Part shown: one piece after another, positions 42,626 through 50,135 of the stretch
Layout of the letters: every line of letters starts with the position of its first letter
Position numbering within the stretch: the first letter of the stretch is position 1
NCBI GenBank assembly: GCA_965223695.1
Contig: CBDCXJ010000051.1
Location: forward strand, 434,001 to 498,000
Source of the DNA: JAUVPB01 sp965223695
GTDB lineage: Bacteria; Actinomycetota; Thermoleophilia; Gaiellales; Gaiellaceae
DNA: 64,000 nt
Direction: 5' to 3'
Notes under the pieces: model-generated
Seen by the model: only the letters and a program-made list of their open reading frames with translations
The model's database searches: none
Told to the model about the DNA's origin: nothing
Translations under genes and position numbers: made by a program

Positions 42626-43320
42626 GCGACGGTGTGAGCGCGGACATGACCACGCCCGAGCGGCGTCCGCCGGGACGCGCAGCTGCCTGGACGTTCCTTG
42701 GCTTCACCGGGTTGCTCGCGCTCCTCGCCTTCGCGATCTCGGGCCCGGACGAGGACGCCGAGCCGCTGGTCTACACCTACGGTTTCACGGGCGCAGCGAT
42801 CTTCCAGGCCGTGATCCTCGTGGTCGCGGCGTGCGTGCTCGCCTACATCTACCTCGCGCCCGACTGGCGCAACACGTTCGGGCTCAGGCGCTTCACCGGG
42901 CGCGACCTCGGCCTTGCGGCCGGAGTCGCCGTCGCGGCGCTGATCGTGGGAGCCGTCACGGAGGTCTTCCTCAACGCTGGCGACAGGCAGGGCATCGCCG
43001 CCGATAGCTGGGACCCGTCGCGGCTGACGCCATTCGTGATCAACGCCGTGCTCATCATCGGGCTCGGTCCATTCGTCGAGGAGCTTCTCTTTCGCGGAGT
43101 CGGCGTCCGCGTCCTCAGCGTGTTCGGCGCGCCGGCCGCGATCATCGCCTCCGGGCTAATGTTCGGTCTGGTTCATGGGCTCTGGGAGGCGCTCCCGGCC
43201 CTGTCGATCTTCGGCATCGGGCTCGGGTACGTGCGCTACAAGACGCGCAGCGTCTTCCCGGCGTTCCTCGCGCACGCGGCATTCAACGCCATCGGTCTCG
43301 CCGCATCATTCGCGACGTGA
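42622..43320 (+). CDS. CPBP-family intramembrane metalloprotease
   Basis: A 232-residue membrane protein with about six helices and the CAAX-protease/bacteriocin-processing motifs: EELLFRG (the Glu-Glu pair plus Arg), FGLVHG and AHAAFNAIG. Such proteins cleave or process membrane substrates; the target here is unknown. The N-terminal 20 residues are hydrophilic. Start and stop both overlap neighbours by 4 nt. Confidence 0.88.
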   Translation: MSDGVSADMTTPERRPPGRAAAWTFLGFTGLLALLAFAISGPDEDAEPLVYTYGFTGAAIFQAVILVVAACVLAYIYLAPDWRNTFGLRRFTGRDLGLAAGVAVAALIVGAVTEVFLNAGDRQGIAADSWDPSRLTPFVINAVLIIGLGPFVEELLFRGVGVRVLSVFGAPAAIIASGLMFGLVHGLWEALPALSIFGIGLGYVRYKTRSVFPAFLAHAAFNAIGLAASFAT

Positions 43321-43745
43321 TGGAGGCGCCTCCGTTCACGACCAGCGTCGAGCCGGGCCGGGTCGTCGTGCGTGCGTGCGGCCTGAGCGGCTCGGAGCTC
43401 TTCGCGTCGGCGTGCGCCGCCTACTACTCGAGTGTTTGCGCGCTCGGGCGCGTGCGTGCGTGCGAAGCGCACGACCTCGAGCGCCAGGCCGACTCGCTCG
43501 AAGAGCTCTTCCTCGGATGGATGAACGACCTCGTCTGGGTCTTCGCCGAGCAGGAGGTGGCCTGCGCACGGGTCGATTTCTCTCGCTGGTCGCCGACCGG
43601 GTACGCGGCAACGCTGCTCGGCGAGCCGGTCGACCACGACCGGCACGAGCCCAGGGACATCGTCGAGGCTGCAAGCGCCGAAGGGCTCGAGCTCACTGCA
43701 CGCGAGGGCAGCTGGTCCGCCCGCGTTATCCTGCTCGTCTCGTGA
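43317..43745 (+). CDS. Archease-like protein lacking metal ligands
   Basis: A 142-residue protein with the archease layout: the middle LEELFLGWMNDLVWVF matches the helix LxxLLxxWLNELL, and GEPVDHDRHEPRDIVEAAS matches the GEPxDxxRHxPxxEIKAVT stretch. Archease activates the RtcB RNA ligase and binds calcium. Here the usual N-terminal HTADVG and the final Asp (VILD) are absent (the end reads RVILLVS). No rtcB is in the window. GTG 43317 overlaps the CPBP stop; ATG 43320 is the alternative start. Confidence 0.7.
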   Translation: MMEAPPFTTSVEPGRVVVRACGLSGSELFASACAAYYSSVCALGRVRACEAHDLERQADSLEELFLGWMNDLVWVFAEQEVACARVDFSRWSPTGYAATLLGEPVDHDRHEPRDIVEAASAEGLELTAREGSWSARVILLVS

Positions 43746-44062
43746 GTGGGCACATCGAGAACGACGACAGCGCGGCCGAGATTCGCGCCGGCATAACAGA
43801 GGCCGATCTCGCGATCCTCGAGCTCGTCAACAAGAGGGTCGAGCTGGTGCAGCAGCTGCGCGAGCACAAGCTCGCCCATGGCTACCCGATGGTCGACCCC
43901 GGGCGTGAGGAATGGCTCGTCGACCATCTTCGTGCGGCCAACGGTGGGCCGCTCTCCGACGAGGGCGTGCGTGCTCTCGCCGAGCGCGTCATCGCGCTCA
44001 CGAAGCACGAGGTCTACGGCCGCGAGGGCCTGGCCGGCGAGGACTCTTCCGCCGAGAGCTAG
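43742..44062 (+). CDS. Chorismate mutase, AroQ type
   Basis: A 106-residue all-helical protein. The chorismate-mutase pattern is clear: IRAGITEADLAILELVNKRVELVQQLREHK with the active-site Arg and Lys, then VDPGREEWLVDHL and the third helix LAERVIALTKHEV. It would convert chorismate to prephenate. GTG 43742 overlaps the archease-like stop (GTGA). The TAG stop lies within a palindromic repeat (44059-44080). Confidence 0.85.
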   Translation: MSGHIENDDSAAEIRAGITEADLAILELVNKRVELVQQLREHKLAHGYPMVDPGREEWLVDHLRAANGGPLSDEGVRALAERVIALTKHEVYGREGLAGEDSSAES

Positions 44063-44080
44063 ATCGTTGATTCCATCTAG
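44059..44080. repeat. Palindromic repeat at the chorismate mutase stop
   Basis: Arms CTAGATCG and CCATCTAG pair at 7 of 8 positions around the loop TTGATT. The TAG stop of the mutase lies in the left arm. Loop and arms match the repeat at 47254-47281. Confidence 0.65.
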
Positions 44081-44130
44081 GCGCGACGCGGGTCCGCGCA
44101 ACGCCTGGGGCCGCGTGGCCAGCCCGCCCG

Positions 44131-44616
44131 CTATCCCTCCTGGAAGTCCTCCGGGCTGACGTCGTCCAGGAACTTCTTGAACTCGTCGACGATCTGCTCG
44201 TTGTCAAAGTCCTCGTGCTCGAACTCGATGCCGCTCTCTTCGATGACGTCGTCGGCCGCGAAGATCGGGGCCTCGGAGCGCACGGCAAGGGCAAGAGCGT
44301 CGCTCGGGCGCGAGTCGATCTCGATCTCGTCGCCGTTGAGCGAGACCGTGATCTGCGCGTAGAAGGTGTTCTCGCGAAGCTCGGTGACGGCAATCTTGAT
44401 CACCTTGGCCTCGAGGTGGCCGAGGAGCTCGGTGACGAGGTCGTGCGTCATCGGGCGGGGTGTGGTGGCCCCCTGCAGCTTCATCAGGATTGCCGCGGCC
44501 TCGGGGTGACCGATCCAGATCGGCAGAAATTTGTTGCCGTCGGCGGTCTTGAGCAGCACGATCGGCTGCTTCCCGACCATGTCGAAGCTGACGCCGTAGA
44601 TGACCATCTCACGCAT
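44131..44616 (-). CDS. Bifunctional nuclease (BFN/DUF151) domain protein
   Basis: A 161-residue protein with the BFN domain: VLLKTADGNKFLPIWIGHPEAAAI near the N-terminus, TPRPMTHDLVTELL, ENTFYAQI and the DSRPSDALALAVRSEAPIFA motif. Plant relatives have DNase and RNase activity, but bacterial members are poorly characterised. An acidic tail of about 35 residues follows the domain. A TACGAT -10 lies 13 nt before the ATG. Confidence 0.9.
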   Translation of the reverse strand: MREMVIYGVSFDMVGKQPIVLLKTADGNKFLPIWIGHPEAAAILMKLQGATTPRPMTHDLVTELLGHLEAKVIKIAVTELRENTFYAQITVSLNGDEIEIDSRPSDALALAVRSEAPIFAADDVIEESGIEFEHEDFDNEQIVDEFKKFLDDVSPEDFQEG

Positions 44617-44629
44617 CGGTCTGCGGCTG

Positions 44630-44635
44630 ATCGTA
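44630..44635 (-). promoter_or_regulatory. Candidate -10 (TACGAT) for the BFN gene
   Basis: TACGAT on the minus strand ends 13 nt before ATG 44616, which would give a leader of a few bases. The remaining 44636-44737 shows no other feature I can support. Confidence 0.35.
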
Positions 44636-44737
44636 CCAGCGCCTATCCACCGGCCCTACAGGCCGTTTGGCACCCACATGCGCTGCCTTACGGCACGCAT
44701 TTCTCGACACTTGGACGCGCTGAGGCGGGCTGAACGA

Positions 44738-44811
<74 letters not shown>

Positions 44812-44847
44812 GCGAAGGCCCTGATTGTACCGCTCCGCGAGAGGTCG

Positions 44848-45711
44848 TCACTCAGAGCGAGGGGCGCGGACGGTGTAGTGCTCGAGCGACTCCACGATCT
44901 CCGCAAGCCCGGTCTCATCGAGCGCCGTCACCATGAGCGACGAGCCTCGGGCGCGGACGGGCGCTCCCGTTGCCCGCTCGAGCAACTCGCGGGCGCGAGC
45001 CATGAGCGTCGGGTCGAGGTTCACCGCGGTGCTTCGCGGTCGGCAGGTGGCGCCGGCCCTCTTGGCCGCGAGCTCGGCGGCGCGAACCGAGAGGCCGTCA
45101 CGGACGATTCGACGGGCCAGCCGGCGGCGGTCCTCGTGGTCGGGTACCGAGAGCACAGCGCGCGCGTGGCCCTCGGAGAGGATGCGCTGTTCGAGCAGCG
45201 CGAGCACGTCGTCGGGCAACTCGAGCAGGCGGATTCGATTCGACACCGTCGGCTTCGAGCGCCCAACGCGCTCGGCGATCTCCCCGAGGCCGAGATCAAA
45301 GGTCTCGAGCAGCTCGACGTAGGCGCGAGCTTCTTCGATGGGCGACAGATCCTCTCGAGCGACGTTCTCGACGAGGGCCAGGAGCAACGATTCAGTGTCG
45401 TCGCCGTCGCGAATGACGGCGGGCACCGTCGCCAGGCCCGCCGCCTGCGCAGCTCGCCAGCGGCGCTCGCCGGCGATCAGCTCGTAGCCCGACCCAGCTG
45501 GTCGTACCAGGACAGGCTGCACAACGCCCTGGGCTCGCACGGACTCGGTCAGGGTCTCGAGTGCGCTCTCGTCGAAGTGGCGCCGCGGCTGATGGCGGCC
45601 AGGAGCGATTGAGCCGACGGGCAGATGTACGAGCTCGTCGCCCTCCGACCCCGGGCCCATGAGCAGCTCGAGCCCTCGGCCGAGCCCTCGGCGTGCTGGA
45701 TCCTGTGACAT
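44848..45711 (-). CDS. parB: Chromosome partitioning protein ParB
   Basis: A 287-residue CTP-dependent DNA clamp. Motifs are HQPRRHFD, the CTP-binding GYELIAGERRWRAAQ, ENVAREDLSPIEEARAY, a helix-turn-helix (LGEIAERVGRSKPTVSNRIRLLELP) and a small C-terminal dimerisation domain. ParB loads at parS and spreads to organise the origin region. The likely parS sites in this window are at 32707 and 32756. It follows parA by 47 nt. Confidence 0.96.
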   Translation of the reverse strand: MSQDPARRGLGRGLELLMGPGSEGDELVHLPVGSIAPGRHQPRRHFDESALETLTESVRAQGVVQPVLVRPAGSGYELIAGERRWRAAQAAGLATVPAVIRDGDDTESLLLALVENVAREDLSPIEEARAYVELLETFDLGLGEIAERVGRSKPTVSNRIRLLELPDDVLALLEQRILSEGHARAVLSVPDHEDRRRLARRIVRDGLSVRAAELAAKRAGATCRPRSTAVNLDPTLMARARELLERATGAPVRARGSSLMVTALDETGLAEIVESLEHYTVRAPRSE

Positions 45712-45758
45712 CGCCCTCCTCTTCGCGCCGCGGCAGTATGACCCTCGAGCAGGACGCG

Positions 45759-46514
45759 TCAGGCGCGCCCGACGAGCTCGCCGGCCACCTCGAAGTATGC
45801 GGCAGCGCCGCGTGAGCGTCGTGCGAAGGCGTTAATCGGCAGGCCGTGGCTCGGCGCCTCGGCAAGACGCACGCTGCGCGGCACGACGGCGTCGAAAACG
45901 AGGCGGCCGAACGCCTGTCGCACCTCGGCCTCGACGTCGGCGCTGAGGCGCGTGCGCCGGTCGACCATGGTCAGGAGGATGCCTCCGACTGTCAGGCGCG
46001 AGTTGAGGCCGCGCCGGATCTGCTCGACTGTCTCAAGCAGCTGGGCGAGGCCTTCGAGCGCGTAGTACTCGCATTGCACAGGCACGAGCACACGGTCAGC
46101 TGCGACGAGCGCGGCGACGGTGAGCGGTCCGAGCGACGGTGGGCAGTCGATGAAAACGAAGGAGAACGCAGGCGTTGCATCGCGCAAAGAGGACGCGAGA
46201 AAGCTCTCGGACGAGCGCATTGTTGCGAGCTCCACGGCGCCGCCGGCGAGCTCGCGACTGGCGGGAACCAAGGCCAGGTTCTCGTACTCGGTCTGCACGA
46301 TCGCGCTCGCCAGCGGCAAGCCGTCGAGGAGGTCGAGCGAAGTTCGAGCTGCGCCCCGGATACCCAGCCCACTGGTCGCGTTTGCCTGCGGGTCGAGGTC
46401 GACGAGCAGAACGCGCTCTCCGGCTTCCGCCAGGCATGCGGCGACATTCACGGCGGTGGTCGTCTTGCCCACGCCGCCCTTCTGATTCGACACCGCGAAG
46501 ATCCCGCCCGCCAC
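45759..46514 (-). CDS. parA: Chromosome partitioning ATPase ParA (Soj)
   Basis: A 251-residue ParA/MinD ATPase. The deviant Walker A is SNQKGGVGKTTT at the N-terminus, and DLDPQANAT and FIDCPPSLG follow. It forms DNA-bound dimers that pull ParB-parS complexes apart. GTG 46514 was chosen because TACACT lies exactly 7 nt upstream, the leaderless arrangement. A TTG seven codons earlier gives a slightly longer protein. Confidence 0.95.
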   Translation of the reverse strand: MAGGIFAVSNQKGGVGKTTTAVNVAACLAEAGERVLLVDLDPQANATSGLGIRGAARTSLDLLDGLPLASAIVQTEYENLALVPASRELAGGAVELATMRSSESFLASSLRDATPAFSFVFIDCPPSLGPLTVAALVAADRVLVPVQCEYYALEGLAQLLETVEQIRRGLNSRLTVGGILLTMVDRRTRLSADVEAEVRQAFGRLVFDAVVPRSVRLAEAPSHGLPINAFARRSRGAAAYFEVAGELVGRA

Positions 46515-46521
46515 GTGCACG

Positions 46522-46527
46522 AGTGTA
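46522..46527 (-). promoter_or_regulatory. Candidate leaderless -10 (TACACT) for parAB
   Basis: TACACT on the minus strand ends 7 nt before GTG 46514. It would let parA and parB be transcribed separately from the upstream rsmG-khpB-yidC series. Confidence 0.45.
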
Positions 46528-46581
46528 CGAAGCAACGCGGAGTCTGAGCCGCGCGTGCCCGTTCATCCCACCGCCTTGCCC

Positions 46582-47229
46582 TCAGACGTCGGCAGGAGAG
46601 CGCAGCGGGCGCTTACGCGCCACGCCCGGCCGGCGCGGGAAGCCTGGCGGCGTGTCGCCAACCTTCCCGACGACACATAGCGCGAACTCGTCGCCGCCAG
46701 CGCGCGTGACCTCGAGGAGACGCCCACCCACGAGCGGCGCGACGCCAGCAACGAGGTCGCGTTCGCTCAGCGTCGTGTAGAGCACCAGGCGGCCGCCGTG
46801 TCGTACCAGCGGCAGTACCCACTCGAGCGCCACAGCGGGCGGAGCGAGGGCGCGGGCAACCGCGCTGTCGAAGGCCTCGCGCCCGTCGGTCTCGGCAAAC
46901 GTCTCGGCGCGGTCGCGCCGCACGACCACGTTCTCGAACTCCGCGGCCCAGCGCTCGAGGAACGTCGCCTTCTTTCGCGTCGCTTCCAGGAGCGTCACGC
47001 CGAGATCAGGGCGGGCCGCGGCGAGCGGAAATCCCGGCGAGCCGCCGCCGCTGCCGACATCCACGAGCGAGCCGGCCTCGAGCAGATCTGCGGCCCGCAA
47101 GGCCTCGTCGATGTGCAATCTGCGAGCCGCGTCAATGTCCTTGACGGCCGTCAGGCCCGGCGTCGCCACGAGCGCCTGTAACCATCGCTCGAGAGCTTCG
47201 GTCCGGTCGCGGCGGGCAGGCTCGACCAT
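46582..47229 (-). CDS. rsmG: 16S rRNA (guanine-527-N7) methyltransferase
   Basis: A 215-residue SAM-dependent methyltransferase that modifies G527 of 16S rRNA. Motif I is LVDVGSGGGSPGFPLAAARPDL, followed by LLEATRKKATFLERWAAEF and DSAVARALAPPAVALEWVLPL, all typical of RsmG. It sits between khpB and parA, as in many bacteria. A palindromic repeat separates it from khpB. Confidence 0.94.
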   Translation of the reverse strand: MVEPARRDRTEALERWLQALVATPGLTAVKDIDAARRLHIDEALRAADLLEAGSLVDVGSGGGSPGFPLAAARPDLGVTLLEATRKKATFLERWAAEFENVVVRRDRAETFAETDGREAFDSAVARALAPPAVALEWVLPLVRHGGRLVLYTTLSERDLVAGVAPLVGGRLLEVTRAGGDEFALCVVGKVGDTPPGFPRRPGVARKRPLRSPADV

Positions 47230-47253
47230 ACGCAGCTCGCGAGCCGCCCGTGC

Positions 47254-47281
47254 GCCCTAGATGGTTGATTCCATCTAGGGC
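47254..47281. repeat. Palindromic repeat between khpB and rsmG
   Basis: Eleven-base perfect arms (GCCCTAGATGG and CCATCTAGGGC) flank the loop TTGATT. It begins 6 nt after the khpB stop in the direction of transcription. It is the best-preserved member of a small repeat family also seen at 44059 and 22892, with a half copy near 34371. No T-run follows. Confidence 0.7.
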
Positions 47282-47287
47282 CTCGGC

Positions 47288-48061
47288 TCAGCCGTCGGTG
47301 GGCTCCGGCGTGCGCACGACGACGAAGCGGTTGGGCTCGTTTCCCTCGCTGAGGGTCTCGACATCGCCACGCTCGGCGAGATGCACGTGGATGATCTTCC
47401 GCTCGCTGGCCGACATCGCCTCGAGCTGGATCTCCATTCCGGTCTCGATGGCCTCCTCGGCGGCCTGATCGGCAATGTCCGCAAGCGTCTTCGCGCGGCG
47501 CGCGCGATAGTCGGCCGCGTCGACGATCACAGGGATCCGCTTACCGGCAAACCGCCCCAGCACCGCCTGCGTGATCTGCTGAATCGCGTCGATCGTCTGG
47601 CCCCTGCGGCCGATCACGACGCCGAGATCGTCTCCCTGTATGGTCGCGGCGTAGCCTTCGCCCTGTTCCTCGACCGCGACCGTGCACTCGACCTGGAGCC
47701 CCTCGCACAGGCGCGTCAGTACCTCCTCGATCAGCTCAGCCGCCGTCTCCGGGTCAGCCTTGAGCGGCTCGGGTGCGTCCGTCGCAGCAGCCGCCGAAGT
47801 CGAGGGAGCGGGCGGGCCGCCCGCTGCGACCGACACACGGACGCGTGCCACAACCGTTGCCTCGACGAACCCCACACCAAGCAAGCCTCTCTCGCCCTCG
47901 GCGATGACCTCGTACTCGACGTCTTCTTTGACAAGAGCCGGCACGAGCTTCTCGAGCTCGCGCAGCGCTGCCCATTTCGCCTCGCCGCTCGTCTCACCCT
48001 TGCCGGTAGCCTCGACGGTCTCTGGCGAGGGCTGCACGTTATCGGATCGTGGCTCACTCAT
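47288..48061 (-). CDS. khpB: KhpB/Jag RNA-binding protein
   Basis: A 257-residue protein. The Jag-N domain (LVKEDVEYEVIAEGERGLLGVGFVEATV, about 45-75) is followed by an Ala/Pro linker, a KH domain with GVVIGRRGQTIDAIQQI and an R3H domain (DYRARRAKTLADIAD...MSASERKIIHVHLAE). It binds RNA and affects cell division and elongation in Gram-positive bacteria. ATG 48061 overlaps the yidC stop (ATGA). A much longer frame running into yidC is an overprinted shadow. Confidence 0.94.
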   Translation of the reverse strand: MSEPRSDNVQPSPETVEATGKGETSGEAKWAALRELEKLVPALVKEDVEYEVIAEGERGLLGVGFVEATVVARVRVSVAAGGPPAPSTSAAAATDAPEPLKADPETAAELIEEVLTRLCEGLQVECTVAVEEQGEGYAATIQGDDLGVVIGRRGQTIDAIQQITQAVLGRFAGKRIPVIVDAADYRARRAKTLADIADQAAEEAIETGMEIQLEAMSASERKIIHVHLAERGDVETLSEGNEPNRFVVVRTPEPTDG

Positions 48062-49002
48062 CGGTGTGACCGGCCCTTCTTCTTGCGTCGTCGCACCTGG
48101 CCGCCCTTGCCGCTGGAGCCACTGGCGGCCGCCGACGGCGAGCGACGTTTCTTCGGTGCAGATCCGCTCTTCTTCTTCTTCTTTTTCGCGGGCGGCTTCT
48201 TCTCTTTCGCCGGTTGCTTCTCCTCCGCTTCGCTCGCTTCGGCTTCCGCCAGCTCCTCCTTGGACGGTGTCCGGCTCGAGCGCTTCTCGGGGCCGTCGGA
48301 GTCCGGACGGGGGATCAGCTTGCGCGTGATGATGCCCTGCCCAGCCGTCCAGAGGTTGGTCGTGATCCAGTAGACCATCAGCCCAACCGGGAAGCGGATC
48401 GCGAACGGGATGATCACGAACGGCAGGACCGTGAACATGATCTTCTGCAGTCGCGCCTGGCGCGGGTCGGTCACGGGCGTCGAACGCAGCGCGAGCAGGC
48501 CCGACACGAGCTGGCTGACGACGTAGATCACGAGCAGCAGCGGGCCCGACCAGTGGTCGAGGAGCTTCTCGGTGACGTCCGGGACGATCCGAACGAAGGT
48601 CACGTCGGAGTCCGGGAACCGCGGCATGATCACTTCGGTGTTGAAGTCGCGAAGGACGAAGAAGAGCGCGATGAAGATCGGGATCTGCGGCAGGATCGGC
48701 AGGCACGAGGCCGCCGGGTTGACCTTCTTCTCCTTGTAGAACTTCATGACCTCTTCGTTGAGACGCTGCTTGTCGCCCTTGTGCTTGGCCTGAATCGCCT
48801 TGAGCTCGGGCGTGTGCCGCTGCAGCCGCATCATCGAGCGGACCTGCATCACGGCCAGTGGGACGAGGACGAGGCGAACCATCACCACCACGACGACGAT
48901 TGCCCAGGCCCAGCTCAGCCCGATCGCGGTGTGCAGCCATACGAGGAGGTCCGTGAGCGGATCCTCGATCGGCGTCAGAAGACCTGCGAGCGGGAGGCTC
49001 AT
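48058..49002 (-). CDS. yidC: Membrane protein insertase YidC
   Basis: A 314-residue Oxa1/YidC insertase of the short Gram-positive type. There are five hydrophobic helices, with the hydrophilic-groove Arg in MVRLVLVPLAVMQVRSM, the LPILPQIPIFIALFFVLRDF segment and the final VYWITTNLWTAGQ helix. The last 80 or so residues are Lys-rich (including KKKKKKSG), consistent with ribosome contact. Its start overlaps the yidD stop. Confidence 0.95.
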   Translation of the reverse strand: MSLPLAGLLTPIEDPLTDLLVWLHTAIGLSWAWAIVVVVVMVRLVLVPLAVMQVRSMMRLQRHTPELKAIQAKHKGDKQRLNEEVMKFYKEKKVNPAASCLPILPQIPIFIALFFVLRDFNTEVIMPRFPDSDVTFVRIVPDVTEKLLDHWSGPLLLVIYVVSQLVSGLLALRSTPVTDPRQARLQKIMFTVLPFVIIPFAIRFPVGLMVYWITTNLWTAGQGIITRKLIPRPDSDGPEKRSSRTPSKEELAEAEASEAEEKQPAKEKKPPAKKKKKKSGSAPKKRRSPSAAASGSSGKGGQVRRRKKKGRSHR

Positions 49003-49244
49003 CGCTTGACGAACACCGTGGGCTCGGAAACGCCGTCATGGGCGTAGTCGACGCCGCCATGGCTGAAGGGATTGCAGCGCAGGAGGCGCCAACAGGTCAG
49101 CGCTGTTCCCTTCACGATGCCGTGATGCTGATACGCATCGAGCGCGTACTGGGAGCAGGACGGGTGATACTTGCACTGCCCACCCACCATGCGCCCGAGC
49201 GTTGCGCGATAGGCGCGGATCAGGGCGACGGGAACACGCCTCAC
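48999..49244 (-). CDS. yidD: Membrane protein insertion efficiency factor YidD
   Basis: An 81-residue protein with the YidD pattern: IRAYRATLGRMVGGQCKYHPSCSQYALDAYQHHGIVKG, then RLLRCNPFSHGGVDY. The three conserved Cys are present. It overlaps both rnpA (GTGA) and yidC (ATGA), keeping the usual rnpA-yidD-yidC order. Confidence 0.95.
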   Translation of the reverse strand: MRRVPVALIRAYRATLGRMVGGQCKYHPSCSQYALDAYQHHGIVKGTALTCWRLLRCNPFSHGGVDYAHDGVSEPTVFVKR

Positions 49245-49621
49245 GCGACGGTCTCCGCAGACGTGGCGGTGCGTGCAAGCAGCGAGCGGATCTCCTCGAC
49301 GAGCCAGGTGTGGTCTTCCCGCTCGAGGGTCTCGGCTACGCCGGGGCGCGCGACAATGACGACATCGTGCTCGGGCTCGAGGTCAGCGCCGGCGTCGGCG
49401 AAGGCCTCGCGAAGCTTTCGCTTGACCTGGTTGCGAGCGACGGCGTCGCCGACACGGCGTGGGACAGCCAGTCCGAGCCGTACCCCGTCGGCCACGCGCT
49501 CTTCGTCGCCGGCCTCGTGGCGAAAGGCGTAGACCACGAGCGTCCGTGACGCCGCGCTCCTGCCCTTGCGATAGACCGCATCGAAGTCGCGCGAGCGCGA
49601 CAGACGTGCCCGGCGACTCAC
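49241..49621 (-). CDS. rnpA: Ribonuclease P protein component
   Basis: A 126-residue basic protein. The N-terminus has RLSRSRDFDAVYRKGRS, and the RNR-type motif appears as GDAVARNQVKRKLREAF. It binds the RNase P RNA to process tRNA 5' ends. It lies 55 nt after rpmH and overlaps yidD. Confidence 0.95.
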   Translation of the reverse strand: MSRRARLSRSRDFDAVYRKGRSAASRTLVVYAFRHEAGDEERVADGVRLGLAVPRRVGDAVARNQVKRKLREAFADAGADLEPEHDVVIVARPGVAETLEREDHTWLVEEIRSLLARTATSAETVA

Positions 49622-49676
49622 GTGGTTGTCCGGAGCCGCGCCAGCGCCCGTTGGCGGAACGCGGCCACGGGCACCG

Positions 49677-49811
49677 TTATGCCGAGAGTCGCTTGCGGCC
49701 CCTCGCGCGGCGCCGCTTCAGGATCGCCCGACCGCCGCGCGTTGCCATGCGCGCGCGAAACCCGTGGCGGCGCTTCCTGCGTCGGACGTTTGGCTGATAC
49801 GTACGCTTCAA
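49677..49811 (-). CDS. rpmH: 50S ribosomal protein L34
   Basis: A 44-residue, extremely basic protein (KRTYQPNVRRRKRRHGFRAR at the N-terminus, ending RGRKRLSA), the normal size for bL34. The start codon is TTG 49811, with GGAG eight bases upstream. Longer frames from upstream starts have no homology. It is the first gene of the leftward series from the origin. Confidence 0.95.
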   Translation of the reverse strand: MKRTYQPNVRRRKRRHGFRARMATRGGRAILKRRRARGRKRLSA

Positions 49812-50135
49812 AGGGCACTCTCCGAGGCTCCGAATCGAAGCCGGTTCAGTATAGAGCACCACATCCGGCCGTCGGCCCGTGCGCATTGGGACGCTTTGCC
49901 AGATCAGGCACCGCCTCGCACGCCCCAGTTTTCCACAGCGGATTTGCACACCCTGAAATAGGATGAGAGCAGGAACTTCACCACGGGTGTGAAGAACCAT
50001 GTGGATAACTGGAAAACCCTTGAAAACATTAGGGTTTCGCCGATGTTGGCAACGGGCGAAATTCGCGTCGGAAAGGCACTGGAGCGTTGCTATAGTCCCG
50101 ACTTCCTTTCCCCCCGGGATCGCGAGTACACCGCT
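49812..50135. promoter_or_regulatory. rpmH-dnaA intergenic region with DnaA boxes
   Basis: This 324-nt gap holds a perfect DnaA box on the minus strand (TGTGGATAA, 50000-50008) and a near-perfect one on the plus strand (TTTTCCACA, 49929-49937). It also has an inverted repeat CTTCAC/GTGAAG (49976-49994) and the dnaA promoter (TATAGT, 50091-50096). It probably drives both rpmH and dnaA and may be part of a bipartite origin or an autoregulatory site. Confidence 0.65.
50088..50096 (+). promoter_or_regulatory. Extended -10 promoter of dnaA
   Basis: TGCTATAGT is an extended -10 (TG, one base, TATAGT). Transcription would begin near 50103, giving a leader of about 33 nt before GTG 50136. I see no convincing -35, as is usual with extended -10 promoters. 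The DnaA boxes lie 80-160 nt upstream. Confidence 0.5.

Noticed and set aside
48062..49060. Large frame overprinting yidC in the khpB frame
   Set aside because: The YidC frame shows clear helices and family motifs. The other frame is His/Arg/Gly-rich with no homology, and khpB starts at ATG 48061.
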